Below are positions 36,737 through 46,034 of a stretch of 64,000 nt of DNA, in pieces. Source of the DNA: Ferrovum sp. JA12 (GTDB lineage Bacteria > Pseudomonadota > Gammaproteobacteria > Burkholderiales > Ferrovaceae); contig NZ_LJWX01000002.1 of assembly GCF_001431705.1 (NCBI RefSeq), positions 649,352 through 713,351 of the forward strand, given 5' to 3'. The translations under genes and the position numbers were made by a program. Position 1 is the first letter of the stretch; the number at the start of each line of letters is the position of its first letter. The notes beneath the pieces were generated by a model. It was not told the origin of the DNA, did not search any database, and was given only the letters and a program-made list of their open reading frames with translations.

Positions 36737-39409
36737 ATGAAAAGAATGTTATTTAACGCTACCCACTCAGAAGAGTTGAGAGTAGCTATTGTTGATGGTC
36801 AAAAACTAATTGATCTGGATATTGAACACGCTGGTAGAGAACAGCGAAAAAGCAATATTTATAAGGCAGTTATCACCCGCGTTGAACCCTCCCTAGAAGC
36901 TGTGTTCGTGGATTATGGCGCAGAGCGTCATGGTTTTCTTCCTTTCAAGGAAATCGCCCGCAATTACCTACAAAACGATGAGGGTGATTTTTCACGTAGT
37001 AAAATTGCCTCCTTACTTAAGGAAGGTCAAGAGTTAATCGTACAGGTAGATAAAGATGAGCGTGGTAATAAAGGGGCCGCTCTCACCTCCTATATCAGTC
37101 TTGCAGGACGCTACCTAGTATTAATGCCTAATAACCCAAAAGGTGGCGGAGTATCAAGACGCGTGGAGGGGGATGAGCGCGCAGAATTAAAGGATGTATT
37201 AAATCAACTAAACATTCCTACCGGGATGTCACTTATTGCTAGAACCGCCGGGATAGGAAGATCCGTAGAAGAGCTGCAGTGGGACTTAAACTATCTCTCT
37301 CATTTGTGGCAAGCCATAGAGTCAGCTTCAACGTCTCAAAAAGGTGCTTTTTTGATTTATCAAGAAGGTAGCCTTGTCATCAGGGCAATACGTGATTTAT
37401 TTCAACCTGATATTGGTGAAATACTGATTGATACCGAAAGTATCTACGAGCAAGCAAGGCAGTTCATGAGCCATGTGATGCCCTCTAACGTCAATAAAGT
37501 TAAACTCTACAAAGATGATGTTCCCTTATTCTCTCGCTTCCAGATTGAGCATCAGATAGAAACCGCTTACCGTCGTGAGGTTAACTTACCCTCCGGTGGG
37601 GCTATTGTTATTGATCACACAGAAGCTTTGGTATCAATAGATGTCAACTCAGCTAGATCCACACGTGGTGGTGATATTGAAACCACTGCTTTTAACACCA
37701 ACCTAGAAGCCGCAGACGAAATTGCTAGACAGCTACGTCTAAGAGACTTAGGTGGGCTAGTAGTCATTGACTTCATCGATATGGAAAATCCGCGAAATCA
37801 ACGTGAAGTGGAAAACCGACTAAGGGAAGCGTTGCATTATGACCGTGCCCGCGTGCAAACCGGTAAAATTTCAAGGTTTGGTCTATTAGAACTCTCCCGT
37901 CAACGTTTACAACCTTCACTTGGAGAGAGTAGTCATACCACCTGTCCAAGATGTCATGGTACAGGATTCATCAGAGACACCGAGTCCTCAGCTCTTCATA
38001 TTTTACGCATACTGCAAGAAGAGGCCATGAAGGACAATACGGCTATTATTCGTGCTCAAGTTCCAGTGGATGTGGCCACCTTCTTACTCAATGAAAAACG
38101 GGCGGATGTCTTTTCTATTGAATCAAGACTTAAAGTACATGTGGTATTGATTCCTAATACCCATTTAGAAACACCTAACTATAATATCGTTCGCATTAGG
38201 CATGATGAAGCCAATCACATGGATTTATCGGAGCCCAGTTACCAACTGGCGGAAGAACCCGAAGCGGATCAAGATCAAAAAAATGTAGCGCAAGCGGGTA
38301 ATAAAATAATTAAGATCGAAGCAGCGGTAAAGGGAGTCACCCCCCCTCAACCCGCTCCTGCTGAATCAACACCTGTGCGTCAAAATGTATCCGTTGAGAA
38401 AAAACAATCCTTCTTCTCAACTATTATTAGCTGGTTTAAACCAGTGAAAGTAGAAGAGCCAGAACCACTACTTAAAAAGAGCACACGCGAATCCAACGGC
38501 GAATACCGTCAAAACGATCGTCGTAGAAGAAACAACCGAAATAATAAAGCACCTTCTCAAGAAAAAAATCTGCTAAAGGATGATTCGCAAGACAAAGATA
38601 TAGCGCCAAAAACACGTCGCCAACCACAAGCAACTGAAGGCTTAGCAGGTCAAAATAGAAATCAAAATAGTAGAAGACGCACCCATCGAACTGAAGATGA
38701 AGTGGTGACAGCACCGCTTAATGAAATCACTGAAGTCATTTCTCCTATTGTTGAAACAGAAAATACAACAGCCGAGGTCAAAGAGGCAGCTAATAAGCCA
38801 AGACGGAATAGAAGAAATAACAGAAGAGAACGATCAGGTAATAGTAGACGCTTTAATGGGGCTATTACCCCAACCTTTGAGCGTGGTGATGAACCTAACC
38901 TTGTCGTGGCATCATCCCATGAAGTTGAGGTAGCTGATGTGGTACCTAGCCATGACATAGCTGAACCTGTGATAGAAACCTCATTGTTTAGCGCCCCAAG
39001 TACTGTGATCAACGAAGTGGTATCAGAGAGTACTGAGCTACTGACACAGTCTAATAACGCTGAAAGCACTATGACCAACGAAGTGATGTTAGAGAGTATA
39101 GAGTCACCGACTCAGTCTAATGAAGTGAAACAATTAGCTCCTACGGAAGTCGAGCCTCCAGCACCAAGCAGTATTCGAATCTCAGTAGAAGACACTATTC
39201 GCTTACAAGTTGATATCGCAGAGAAAGCTGGATTAATTTTTGTAGAGACTAAACCTAGGGATGAGATGAATGCTGTAGTTGCTCCAGTAGAAAAACGACC
39301 TCCTGTGAGAAGGGTTAAGGCAACACACAGTAATTCAACATCAATGCCCTTAATACAAGTAGAAACAATAAAACAACCATCAACTGAGGGTGTAAGAAAT
39401 TTTGTGTAA
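36737..39409 (+). CDS. rne: Ribonuclease E, with a tail rewritten by an IS insertion
   Basis: 890 residues from the ATG at 36737 (GGAG upstream); an extra 11 open codons before it lack similarity. [17 protein letters not shown] begins the catalytic half, with the S1 domain near 35-120, the magnesium aspartates in VSIDVNSAR and [14 protein letters not shown], and the zinc link [12 protein letters not shown] near 405-415. The C-terminal half is disordered, with arginine-rich RNA-binding stretches near 600 and 700 and an acidic end, like degradosome scaffolds. The IS element replaces the last residues: the frame ends EGVRNFV inside the element, while the pre-insertion frame would have ended TQDQS with a stop at 40745-40747. 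Confidence 0.95.
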   Translation: MKRMLFNATHSEELRVAIVDGQKLIDLDIEHAGREQRKSNIYKAVITRVEPSLEAVFVDYGAERHGFLPFKEIARNYLQNDEGDFSRSKIASLLKEGQELIVQVDKDERGNKGAALTSYISLAGRYLVLMPNNPKGGGVSRRVEGDERAELKDVLNQLNIPTGMSLIARTAGIGRSVEELQWDLNYLSHLWQAIESASTSQKGAFLIYQEGSLVIRAIRDLFQPDIGEILIDTESIYEQARQFMSHVMPSNVNKVKLYKDDVPLFSRFQIEHQIETAYRREVNLPSGGAIVIDHTEALVSIDVNSARSTRGGDIETTAFNTNLEAADEIARQLRLRDLGGLVVIDFIDMENPRNQREVENRLREALHYDRARVQTGKISRFGLLELSRQRLQPSLGESSHTTCPRCHGTGFIRDTESSALHILRILQEEAMKDNTAIIRAQVPVDVATFLLNEKRADVFSIESRLKVHVVLIPNTHLETPNYNIVRIRHDEANHMDLSEPSYQLAEEPEADQDQKNVAQAGNKIIKIEAAVKGVTPPQPAPAESTPVRQNVSVEKKQSFFSTIISWFKPVKVEEPEPLLKKSTRESNGEYRQNDRRRRNNRNNKAPSQEKNLLKDDSQDKDIAPKTRRQPQATEGLAGQNRNQNSRRRTHRTEDEVVTAPLNEITEVISPIVETENTTAEVKEAANKPRRNRRNNRRERSGNSRRFNGAITPTFERGDEPNLVVASSHEVEVADVVPSHDIAEPVIETSLFSAPSTVINEVVSESTELLTQSNNAESTMTNEVMLESIESPTQSNEVKQLAPTEVEPPAPSSIRISVEDTIRLQVDIAEKAGLIFVETKPRDEMNAVVAPVEKRPPVRRVKATHSNSTSMPLIQVETIKQPSTEGVRNFV
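38999..39130 (+). repeat. Two tandem 66-bp units in the rne scaffold region
   Basis: Units 38999-39064 and 39065-39130 encode [20 protein letters not shown] and [20 protein letters not shown] plus two more residues each. They are in frame and clearly diverged copies of one 22-residue module. Confidence 0.75.
39378..39385. repeat. Target site duplication, left copy
   Basis: CATCAACT directly before the left inverted repeat. The same eight bases follow the right inverted repeat at 40722-40729. Eight-base duplications are usual for the IS256 family. Confidence 0.92.
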
Positions 39410-40721
39410 ACGGTCATTTGGCAGGAAAATCTGCCTAACTTTGAAAAGGAAGTGAACATGACCGTAACAAAGAAATCCCCCTCGCCTGATTTGATTGACC
39501 AACTGCTGGCCGGCTACCAGAAACCCGAAGATATACTGGGCGAGCATGGCTTGCTTAAACAGCTCACCAAGGCTGTCGTGGAACGTGCGCTGCAAGCCGA
39601 GATGGCAGCCCACCTTGGGCATGACAAGCATGAGCCCATCGCCAATACCGCTGGCAACGCCCGTAATGGCACCAGCCGCAAGACGCTCAAAGGTGAGTTT
39701 GGCGAATTGCCTATCGAAATTCCGCGCGACCGGCAAAGCAGCTTTGAGCCGCAACTGATCCCCAAACATCAAACCCGCTGGACAGACTTTGACGACAAGA
39801 TTTTGTCCTTGTACGGTCGTGGCATGACGGTGCGTGAGATTCAGGGTCATCTGGAAGAAATGTATGGCACAGAGGTGTCGCCCAGTCTGATTTCAGCGGT
39901 GACCGATGCCGTCATCGAAGAAGTCAAAGCGTGGCAATCCCGGCCGCTGGATGCGCTGTATCCAATTGTTTATATGGATTGTATTCATGTAAAAGTGCGG
40001 GATAACGGCGCAGTGCGCGTTAAAGCAGTCTATCTGGCGCTGGGCATCAAGCTCGATGGAGAGAAGGAATTACTGGGTATCTGGATCGCCCAAACGGAAG
40101 GCGCCAAGTTCTGGCTACAGGTGGTCACGGAATTGAAGAATCGTGGTGTGCAAGACATCTTCATCGCCTGCGTGGATGGGCTGAAGGGCTTCCCGGAAGC
40201 CATTGAAACCGTGTTTCCCAAGACCGCCGTTCAGCTTTGTATCGTACATATGGTGCGCTACAGCCTGAATTACGTCGGTTGGAAACTGCGCAAAGAGGTG
40301 GCCGCTGATCTGCGCGCCATTTACACCGCGGCCACGGCGGATGAGGCGGAGCGGCAGTTGACGGCGTTTGAGGAAAAGTGGGACAAAGACTATCCGGCGA
40401 TTGGCCAAAGCTGGCGGCGCAACTGGATACGCATCACGCCGTTCTTTGACTATCCGCCGGAGATTCGCCGGGTGATTTACACCACTAATGCGATTGAATC
40501 GCTGAACATGAGCCTGAGGAAAATCACCAAGAATCGTGGCTCGTTTCCGACTGATGAGGCGCTGCTGAAACTGTTCTACCTGGCGATCCAAAACATCAGC
40601 AAAAAATGGACGATGCCCATTCGGGATTGGAAGGCGGCGCTAAACCGGTTTACTATCCAGTTTGACGACCGGATGCCGCAACATTAATGAATTCCGTTTA
40701 CACAAAATCCAGGACACCCTC
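39386..40721 (+). mobile_element. Complete IS256-family insertion sequence, 1336 bp
   Basis: Bounded by imperfect 28-bp inverted repeats (39386-39413 and 40694-40721): GAGGGTGT, five unlike bases, then ATTTTGTGTAAACGG, identical in 23 of 28 positions. CATCAACT is duplicated on both sides. It carries a single intact transposase gene. Base composition is visibly more GC-rich than the surrounding genes, which suggests arrival from another genome. The left inverted repeat supplies the present stop codon of rne. Confidence 0.95.
39458..40687 (+). CDS. IS256-family DDE transposase
   Basis: 409 residues from the ATG at 39458 with AAAGGA upstream. The catalytic triad is seen in VYMDCIHVKV, ACVDGLKGFPEAI and the family-typical TTNAIESLNMSLRK. 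The zinc-like and dimer region VQLCIVHMVRYSLNYV is also typical. Amino end KAVVERALQAEMAAHLGHDKH matches the Tn-mutator (PF00872) start. No frameshift or stop, so it may be active. Confidence 0.96.
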   Translation: MTVTKKSPSPDLIDQLLAGYQKPEDILGEHGLLKQLTKAVVERALQAEMAAHLGHDKHEPIANTAGNARNGTSRKTLKGEFGELPIEIPRDRQSSFEPQLIPKHQTRWTDFDDKILSLYGRGMTVREIQGHLEEMYGTEVSPSLISAVTDAVIEEVKAWQSRPLDALYPIVYMDCIHVKVRDNGAVRVKAVYLALGIKLDGEKELLGIWIAQTEGAKFWLQVVTELKNRGVQDIFIACVDGLKGFPEAIETVFPKTAVQLCIVHMVRYSLNYVGWKLRKEVAADLRAIYTAATADEAERQLTAFEEKWDKDYPAIGQSWRRNWIRITPFFDYPPEIRRVIYTTNAIESLNMSLRKITKNRGSFPTDEALLKLFYLAIQNISKKWTMPIRDWKAALNRFTIQFDDRMPQH

Positions 40722-40729
40722 CATCAACT
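40722..40729. repeat. Target site duplication, right copy
   Basis: CATCAACT, identical to 39378-39385. Joining the two copies restores the original rne 3' end: after the threonine codon the frame reads ACA CAA GAT CAA TCT TAA, ending at 40747. Confidence 0.92.
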
Positions 40730-41158
40730 ACACAAGATCAATCTTAATCGATTGCGTGTCAAACACCCCGTCCTTCAGGACGGTATCAAGAACGGGTACG
40801 CTAACACCGTACCCGTTGTGACTTTGTCAAAATAGTTTAAAACTGCCAGACTTAACCATTCTATCCTTGGTCAGAGAGGTAAGGAATTCAGAGGGCAAAT
40901 TGACTATCAAGGTATTGTGGGATGGAGGAATACAGCTTGCTGTTCCTAGTCCATTGCTTCGAAGTCACTGAGCACAAAATAATCACAGGCTTAATTTCTG
41001 TGCATAGATTATGGCTACGAAAATAACGCTAATAGGATAATCGAGGTCAATCTATGCGATCGAGAATACCTCATGTTAGCCACCAGAGAGTTCGCAGTCA
41101 AATCGCCTGATGAAGCAGAACGATCCATCGAAACGACTATACAAAAAGATTAAGAAAA
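40730..41158 (+). other. Gene-free stretch after the IS: severed rne tail and two hairpins
   Basis: Holds the last rne codons (40730-40747), then a hairpin CCGTCC TTCA GGACGG (40768-40783) and a stronger one AACGGGTACG / CGTACCCGTT (40791-40817). Neither has a following T run. The first resembles hairpins seen near IS200/IS605 ends, but I found no recognisable TnpA or TnpB protein. I see nothing clear in the remaining 340 bases. Confidence 0.4.
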
Positions 41159-41190
41159 ACCAGATACTACTTTTAAGGACAGTATCTGGT
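41150..41190 (-). terminator. Rho-independent terminator of the lexA operon
   Basis: On the minus strand ACCAGATACT, a 12-base loop, AGTATCTGGT and then TTTTCTT form a perfect 10-bp stem with a T run. It lies about 85 bases after the stop of the SulA-like gene. Confidence 0.85.
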
Positions 41191-41273
41191 ACAGACGTTC
41201 GGGTTAACGAACACTCATTAGAAAACCAACTATTTAAGAGTCATAACCATTTTATAAAGAAGCACCGAGCTCA

Positions 41274-41783
41274 CTACGCCGCTTTTTTAAATATCATCTT
41301 AGGGTTTTCTTGGATAGGATCAGTAATAACAATAAGTCGACTTGCTGTGAATGCTTGTGCGAGTTGTTGGTACTTTTCATTATGACTGTCAAACTGACTA
41401 TCAAATATAACCACCGCAGCGCAATGTTGACTAGCCAAAGCTTGTTCTGTAGCCCACCACTTTGCCTCATTAGATTTAATAGAAACAATTTGATGTCTTG
41501 TTGTTTTCAACCTATTAATTAGGTTACTGGCATCTGCTTGTTGGTGTTCTTTCACCACAAAAATAAGCCATTGTTTTTTCTTAAGTAACGAATCACATAC
41601 TTCTTTAAAGAGTAAGTTAATATTAAAATCATGACTACTTCCAGCCATCAAATACTGGTTGTGATGTGCATTAAAAAAGCGAATGGCTTCATCATCGGAC
41701 TCAATGCTAGGATTAAACAAAATATCCATCAGTTTAACTGCACTGTTGGCTAAGAAATAAATAAGTGTTGTAAGGGTATACAT
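41274..41783 (-). CDS. SulA/ImuA-like SOS protein, candidate cell division inhibitor
   Basis: 169 residues, weakly recognisable. The central part KKQWLIFVVKEHQQADASNLINRLKT and NEAKWWATEQALASQHCAAVVIFDS resemble the RecA-like core shared by SulA and ImuA: a strand, a helix, and a conserved pattern around a WW pair and a CAAVV strand. The start follows GAGGA. It lies 11 bases after lexA, in the lexA-sulA order found in pseudomonads, and shares lexA's SOS promoter and the terminator behind it. No imuB/dnaE2 genes are near, which favours a SulA-like role, but this is inference. Confidence 0.6.
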   Translation of the reverse strand: MYTLTTLIYFLANSAVKLMDILFNPSIESDDEAIRFFNAHHNQYLMAGSSHDFNINLLFKEVCDSLLKKKQWLIFVVKEHQQADASNLINRLKTTRHQIVSIKSNEAKWWATEQALASQHCAAVVIFDSQFDSHNEKYQQLAQAFTASRLIVITDPIQENPKMIFKKAA

Positions 41784-41794
41784 GTTTGATTCCT

Positions 41795-42400
41795 CTAAAG
41801 TTGTCCTTGTCTAATAACACCTACAGCTAAACCTTCAATATTAAAAGACTGTTTTTTAAGGTCCACTTCAATGATATTAAATTCAGTATTTTCTGGTATG
41901 AGTTCAACTATATTTTTATTTTGTCTAAATCGTTTAACGGTTACTTCATCGTCAACTCTTGCTACCACCACATCACCATTTCTGACCTGTTGAATTTGAC
42001 TCACAGCTAACAAGTCTTGATCGAGAATGCCAATATTTTTCATACTCATACCCTTAACACGTAATAAATAGTCTGCTTTTGGTTTAAACATATTTGGGTC
42101 TATGCGGTAATGATGTTCTATATTTTCTACAGCCAAAATGGGGTATCCCGCGGCCACACGTCCCACCAAGGGAATCCCTAGATTTAACTCTTTAATTCTA
42201 ATTCCTCTAGAGGAGCCAGGAATTAACTCAATAACTCCCTTTTTAGCAAGAGCCTTTAAGTGGTCCTCGGCGGCGTTGGGTGATTTAAATCCCATCGCAT
42301 GAGATAATTCAGCTCGTGTGGGCGGCACACCTGAGGTCTCTAGATATTGGTAAATCCAATCAAAAACTTCTTTTTGTCTTGCGGTGAGTTGAGCGCTCAT
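41795..42400 (-). CDS. lexA: LexA repressor
   Basis: 201 residues. The N-terminal winged helix is [20 protein letters not shown] through [17 protein letters not shown]. The self-cleavage bond Ala84-Gly85 (RVAAGYP) and the catalytic Ser119 (KGMSMKN) and Lys156 (VTVKRF) occupy the same positions as in E. coli. An AGGAGG ribosome site precedes the ATG by seven bases. It controls the SOS regulon and itself through the box at 42416-42431. Confidence 0.97.
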   Translation of the reverse strand: MSAQLTARQKEVFDWIYQYLETSGVPPTRAELSHAMGFKSPNAAEDHLKALAKKGVIELIPGSSRGIRIKELNLGIPLVGRVAAGYPILAVENIEHHYRIDPNMFKPKADYLLRVKGMSMKNIGILDQDLLAVSQIQQVRNGDVVVARVDDEVTVKRFRQNKNIVELIPENTEFNIIEVDLKKQSFNIEGLAVGVIRQGQL

Positions 42401-42415
42401 AAAAACCTCCTGTAA

Positions 42416-42431
42416 CTGTTATTTTATACAG
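42416..42431 (-). promoter_or_regulatory. LexA (SOS) box
   Basis: CTGTTATTTTATACAG fits CTG-N10-CAG, the gamma/betaproteobacterial LexA box, with an AT-rich centre. It lies 15 bases before the lexA start and supports autoregulation of lexA and its downstream partner. Confidence 0.85.
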
Positions 42432-42476
42432 TACTGTAAATAAATCAAGTTGATTCACTTATTATGAGGTAGTAAA

Positions 42477-43253
42477 TTGAAAAATAACGTCTTTTTTATA
42501 GGTCATGGGAACCCGATGTTGGCTATTACCCCCTCCTCTCACACAACATCCTGGCAACATTTGGGGTTAAGCAACCTTAGCCCACAGGCTATTTTATGTA
42601 TTTCGGCCCACTGGGTTAGCAAAACATTGGCCGTAACGGCCATGGATAAACCAAGAACCATTCATGACTTCACTGGTTTTCCTGAGGAATTATATGCACA
42701 AAATTATCCTGCCCCAGGTGCGCCTGAACTGGCAGTGGAGTTGAGTAAAGCCTTGGCTCAATTCAATTGTTCTCTTGATTACTCATGGGGCTTAGATCAC
42801 GGTTCGTGGGCTGTACTAAAATATATTTACCCCCAGGCTGTGATCCCAGTACTGCAACTATCACTCAAACAAAATGAAGGTTTAGAATTTCATTTCAAAC
42901 TAGGGCAAGCCATATCTCATCTCAGAGAAAAGAATATATTAATCCTTGCCAGTGGCAATAGTGTGCATAATCTTTATGCTGCCAATTGGGCAATCCACGC
43001 CAAGCCAGATCCTAGAGCAGTTGAATTTGATCATATTCTCCTTTCTATCTTAACAAGGCGAGATTATCACTCCTTTTTTAATCTATTCAATGATTATCCC
43101 TCACTAACTAAGTGGGCGCATCCCACATTGGAACATCTACTTCCCTTGTCTGTAGCCTTTGGAGCGAGTGTGGTGGAAGATAATTTATCAGTTGTTTGCG
43201 AAGGAGTAGATTTATCTAGTATCAGTATGATGAGCTTATCATGGTCAAGTTAA
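42477..43253 (+). CDS. ygiD: YgiD-family extradiol dioxygenase (4,5-DOPA dioxygenase-like, LigB superfamily)
   Basis: 258 residues from a TTG start at 42477, supported by GAGGT nine bases upstream and by the family start (K/N)NVFFIGHGNPML. Zinc or iron ligands appear in FIGHGNP, ISAHW, GLDHGSW and the helix ASGNSVHNLY. The E. coli YgiD enzyme opens DOPA; the natural substrate is unclear. It is divergent from lexA and its 3' end overlaps the convergent DUF1178 gene by four bases. Confidence 0.9.
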   Translation: MKNNVFFIGHGNPMLAITPSSHTTSWQHLGLSNLSPQAILCISAHWVSKTLAVTAMDKPRTIHDFTGFPEELYAQNYPAPGAPELAVELSKALAQFNCSLDYSWGLDHGSWAVLKYIYPQAVIPVLQLSLKQNEGLEFHFKLGQAISHLREKNILILASGNSVHNLYAANWAIHAKPDPRAVEFDHILLSILTRRDYHSFFNLFNDYPSLTKWAHPTLEHLLPLSVAFGASVVEDNLSVVCEGVDLSSISMMSLSWSS

Positions 43254-43717
43254 TGCTTAACTTCAGAGTCGCCAGGATTACCAATCAGCATGACCTCAAT
43301 TCCCTCTTCATATAGTTCTTGTAGTTCATCAAGTGAGGCTGTACCTCGTATATTCTTTTGTGGAATTTCTTGATAATGAATTTTCTTTGCTATTTCAGTG
43401 AACTGACTTCCTACATCCTCAGAACTTAAATTTATAAGCCGCAAAATTTGTTGACGCAACTGTTCTAAATCACCTTGCACGGCAATATTGTTTGTTGTTG
43501 TGTGCTGACCGGGAGTTTCTTTAACCGCAGGAGAATCGGTATTCTTTGTAATAGAGGAACCAATAAATGGTGCAGAAGGTATTCTATTAATTTCTTGGGA
43601 TTGACAAATCGGACAAGCGAGCAGTCCTAGGCTTTGTAGTTTTTCAAAGCTTTCCGAGGAATCATACCACCCCTCAAACTGATGGGAGTATGGACAACTT
43701 AAGTCATAAACAATCAT
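43250..43717 (-). CDS. DUF1178 family protein
   Basis: 155 residues. MIVYDLSCPYSHQFEGWYDSS and the cysteine pair LLACPICQSQEINRIPSAP match DUF1178, a small protein widespread in proteobacteria with a putative zinc ribbon (Cys8, Cys35, Cys38). A low-complexity linker precedes an alpha-helical tail with GTASLDELQELYEEGIEV. Function unknown. Confidence 0.9.
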   Translation of the reverse strand: MIVYDLSCPYSHQFEGWYDSSESFEKLQSLGLLACPICQSQEINRIPSAPFIGSSITKNTDSPAVKETPGQHTTTNNIAVQGDLEQLRQQILRLINLSSEDVGSQFTEIAKKIHYQEIPQKNIRGTASLDELQELYEEGIEVMLIGNPGDSEVKH

Positions 43718-43773
43718 TTATAAGTTCCTTTTTTCTCATCAGATGAGGGCATTTCGGTTTATTTCAAGGTGTA

Positions 43774-44475
43774 TTATTTATTCAAAAAAATAGATAAGAA
43801 CTCAAGCGTTCGGCCACGTGCAAGAGAGGCTGCCTCTTGGTTATACATACTCCGAGACCAACAATTAAATCCATGGTCTACATTAGGATAAGTTAAAACC
43901 CAAGCATTTGATTTCTTAGCAAAGGTCTTCGTCACAGTTTTGACAGCTTTATCATCAATATATTGATCTTTTTCTGCAAAATGAAACAACAAAGGAAGGT
44001 TAACTTCGCTAGCCGTACTCAGTTGCTGATCAATACCCCCTGGATAATAGCAAATTGCAGCATCCACAGCATTTTCTGCACCAACCATGTATGATAATAA
44101 ACCACCCATACAATAACCTATCGAAGCAATTTTATGGGTAACTTCTGAACGTTGACGTAAAAAGTTAACGGCCTTAATGAGGTCATCACGGGCGGTTTGC
44201 ATATTGCAATGGTTATAGAGCTCTAAGCCCTTTTTGAAACTCACTTCATCATAACCTAATGTAACCTTTTGCTCTTGGCGCCAAAAAACATCAGGAGCAA
44301 AAACAACATAACCATCCATGGCATATTGATCAGCCACTTGCTGTATATGCTCGTTTACACCAAATATTTCCTGAATCAAAATAATTCCAGGCCCCTTACC
44401 AGTGGGTGGAAGACTTAAATACCCACTAAAAGTAGATTGATCATCCTTATTAATTTCCAGCCATTGACCATTCAT
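43774..44475 (-). CDS. Dienelactone hydrolase family protein
   Basis: 233 residues, alpha/beta hydrolase. The Cys-His-Asp triad is visible in IGYCMGGLLS (nucleophile cysteine), AEKDQYIDD and PNVDHGFNC; the glutamate in LIQEIFGVNEHIQ matches the residue that activates cysteine in dienelactone hydrolase. It may hydrolyse dienelactone or related esters. No catechol-pathway genes are near, so the true substrate is open. Confidence 0.9.
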   Translation of the reverse strand: MNGQWLEINKDDQSTFSGYLSLPPTGKGPGIILIQEIFGVNEHIQQVADQYAMDGYVVFAPDVFWRQEQKVTLGYDEVSFKKGLELYNHCNMQTARDDLIKAVNFLRQRSEVTHKIASIGYCMGGLLSYMVGAENAVDAAICYYPGGIDQQLSTASEVNLPLLFHFAEKDQYIDDKAVKTVTKTFAKKSNAWVLTYPNVDHGFNCWSRSMYNQEAASLARGRTLEFLSIFLNK

Positions 44476-44618
44476 AAAAGCTCCATTGTCAGTTAGTGAA
44501 GAATTGAAAACATTTCATTATAAAATATTCTAAACAAACAAAACTCGATTAAAGATTAAAATTTTAAACAATAAAATCACTTTTAAAAAGTTCTGAAAAA
44601 AGGTAAAATAGAAAATTA

Positions 44619-44707
44619 GCCCGGGTGGTGAAACAGGTAGACACAAGGGACTTAAAATCCCTCGGCTTGAAAAGGCTGTGCCGGTTCGATTCCGGCCCCG
44701 GGCACCA
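44619..44707 (+). tRNA. tRNA-Leu, anticodon UAA
   Basis: GCCCGGG pairs with CCCGGGC in the acceptor stem, CCA is encoded, and the T arm CCGGTTCGATTCCGG is intact. The anticodon loop CTTAAAA has TAA at 44653-44655. A long variable arm (CGGCTTGAAAAGGCTG) marks a class II tRNA. TAAAAT at 44604-44609 could be its -10 box. Confidence 0.97.
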
Positions 44708-44737
44708 CAACATTAGAATAACTGGGGGCATTAAATA

Positions 44738-46006
44738 ATGCTTGATATGTTTTTTAACCAAGTTACTAATCAATTGTGGTTTAAATTTACATTAACACTC
44801 TCCCTTGCGTTCCTAACCGGTCTTGAAATTCGGGGCTACTGGTCTAGTTCACCAAATCGTATCAGGATAGGTTCTACGAGAACTTATACTCTATTATCGG
44901 CTTTTGGCTTTATCTTATTTACCCTTGACCCAACTTATAAATTATTTATAGTTGGCATGCTCTTTATTACTTCATTAATTTTCTTGTTTTACCAAAAAAA
45001 GCTCCAGGAACAACAATTTGGCATCTTGCAACTAGTGATTCCTATGATCGTATATACCTTTGGTCCTTTAAGCCTGAATACGCCATTATGGTTTCTCATT
45101 TTGGTTTTTGTCATGATCATTTTCACCATCAGTGCACGACCGATTGCCTTACAAATCACGAAAAAAATGGATCAAGATGAATTAATACTTTTTTCTAAAT
45201 TTCTTTTAGTTTCCGCAGTCATTCTTCCACTCTTACCAAAGAATACTATTAGTACATACCTGCCCTCTTCTCCTTTTCATATTTGGATGGCTGTGGTGGT
45301 CATTTCTTCTATTTCTTATCTAGGCTATCTACTGAGACGATACTTTCTATTAGGTAGCGGAACATTTTTAACGGGTTTGTTGGGGGGTATTTATTCAAGT
45401 ACAGCGGCTACCGTGGTGTTAGCTCGGCACTCAAAGCTTTTCCCTACGACTAATGGGGGCATTCAAGCTGCCATTGTAGCGGCTACTGCTATGATGTATT
45501 TGCGATTGATGATTTTAGTAGGCATTCTAAGTACTCATTTATTAAGTACCCTAGCACTTCCCTTGTTATTATTTTTCTTTACCACATTAATAATTTCTTA
45601 TATTTTCAATAAACAAAATGTGTCATCAGTCACTGACCAACAAGAGAAAGATAAAAACCCCCTAGAATTTGGTACAGCAATATTATTTGCTGGATTATTT
45701 ATTCTTATGTTATTTTTAACTGAAGTGATTACAGAAAAGTTTGGTGCCTTAGGATTAAAAATCTTAGCCTTTGGTACAGGTTTCACAGATATAGATCCCT
45801 TTATTTTATCGTTATTAAACGGCTCTTATCCTAATTTGTCGGATCACTTAATCTCTGGTGCTTTTTTAATCGCGGCAGGGAGCAACGGATTACTAAAGGC
45901 CATATACACTGGCTTCATCGGTGATTGGAAGAAAAACAAACAATCCATTTTAGTGCTCATCATAAGTGGCTTTCTGACCATCATTTGGGGAGCTATTTTA
46001 GAATAA
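44738..46006 (+). CDS. MgtC/DUF4010-family multi-span membrane protein
   Basis: 422 residues with about 12 hydrophobic helices. The start LWFKFTLTLSLAFLTGLEIRGY resembles the MgtC/SapB amino region. The C-terminal half contains LLGGIYSSTAATVVLARHSK, FGTGFTDIDPFILSLLNGS and LIAAGSNGLLKAIYTGFIG, all typical of DUF4010. GGGGG lies 11 bases before the ATG. It stands between tRNA-Leu and parC. A transport or ion-related role is likely, but the function is not known. Confidence 0.82.
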   Translation: MLDMFFNQVTNQLWFKFTLTLSLAFLTGLEIRGYWSSSPNRIRIGSTRTYTLLSAFGFILFTLDPTYKLFIVGMLFITSLIFLFYQKKLQEQQFGILQLVIPMIVYTFGPLSLNTPLWFLILVFVMIIFTISARPIALQITKKMDQDELILFSKFLLVSAVILPLLPKNTISTYLPSSPFHIWMAVVVISSISYLGYLLRRYFLLGSGTFLTGLLGGIYSSTAATVVLARHSKLFPTTNGGIQAAIVAATAMMYLRLMILVGILSTHLLSTLALPLLLFFFTTLIISYIFNKQNVSSVTDQQEKDKNPLEFGTAILFAGLFILMLFLTEVITEKFGALGLKILAFGTGFTDIDPFILSLLNGSYPNLSDHLISGAFLIAAGSNGLLKAIYTGFIGDWKKNKQSILVLIISGFLTIIWGAILE

Positions 46007-46034
46007 TTAACAATAAACTCCCCAGTTGAGTGGT

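Noticed and set aside
38472-39459. Long reverse frames opposite the rne C-terminal half
   Set aside because: Codon-bias shadows of the repetitive acidic/basic rne tail; low-complexity products rich in leucine and serine, without start signals.
39380-40591. Reverse and shifted frames inside the IS element
   Set aside because: Shadows of the GC-rich transposase gene, which carries the full DDE motif set on the plus strand.
41110-41385. Forward 91-codon open frame (MKQNDPSKRLYKKIKKN...)
   Set aside because: It runs through the terminator hairpin of the lexA operon and overlaps the 3' end of the SulA-like gene on the other strand. It has no ribosome site or recognisable domain.
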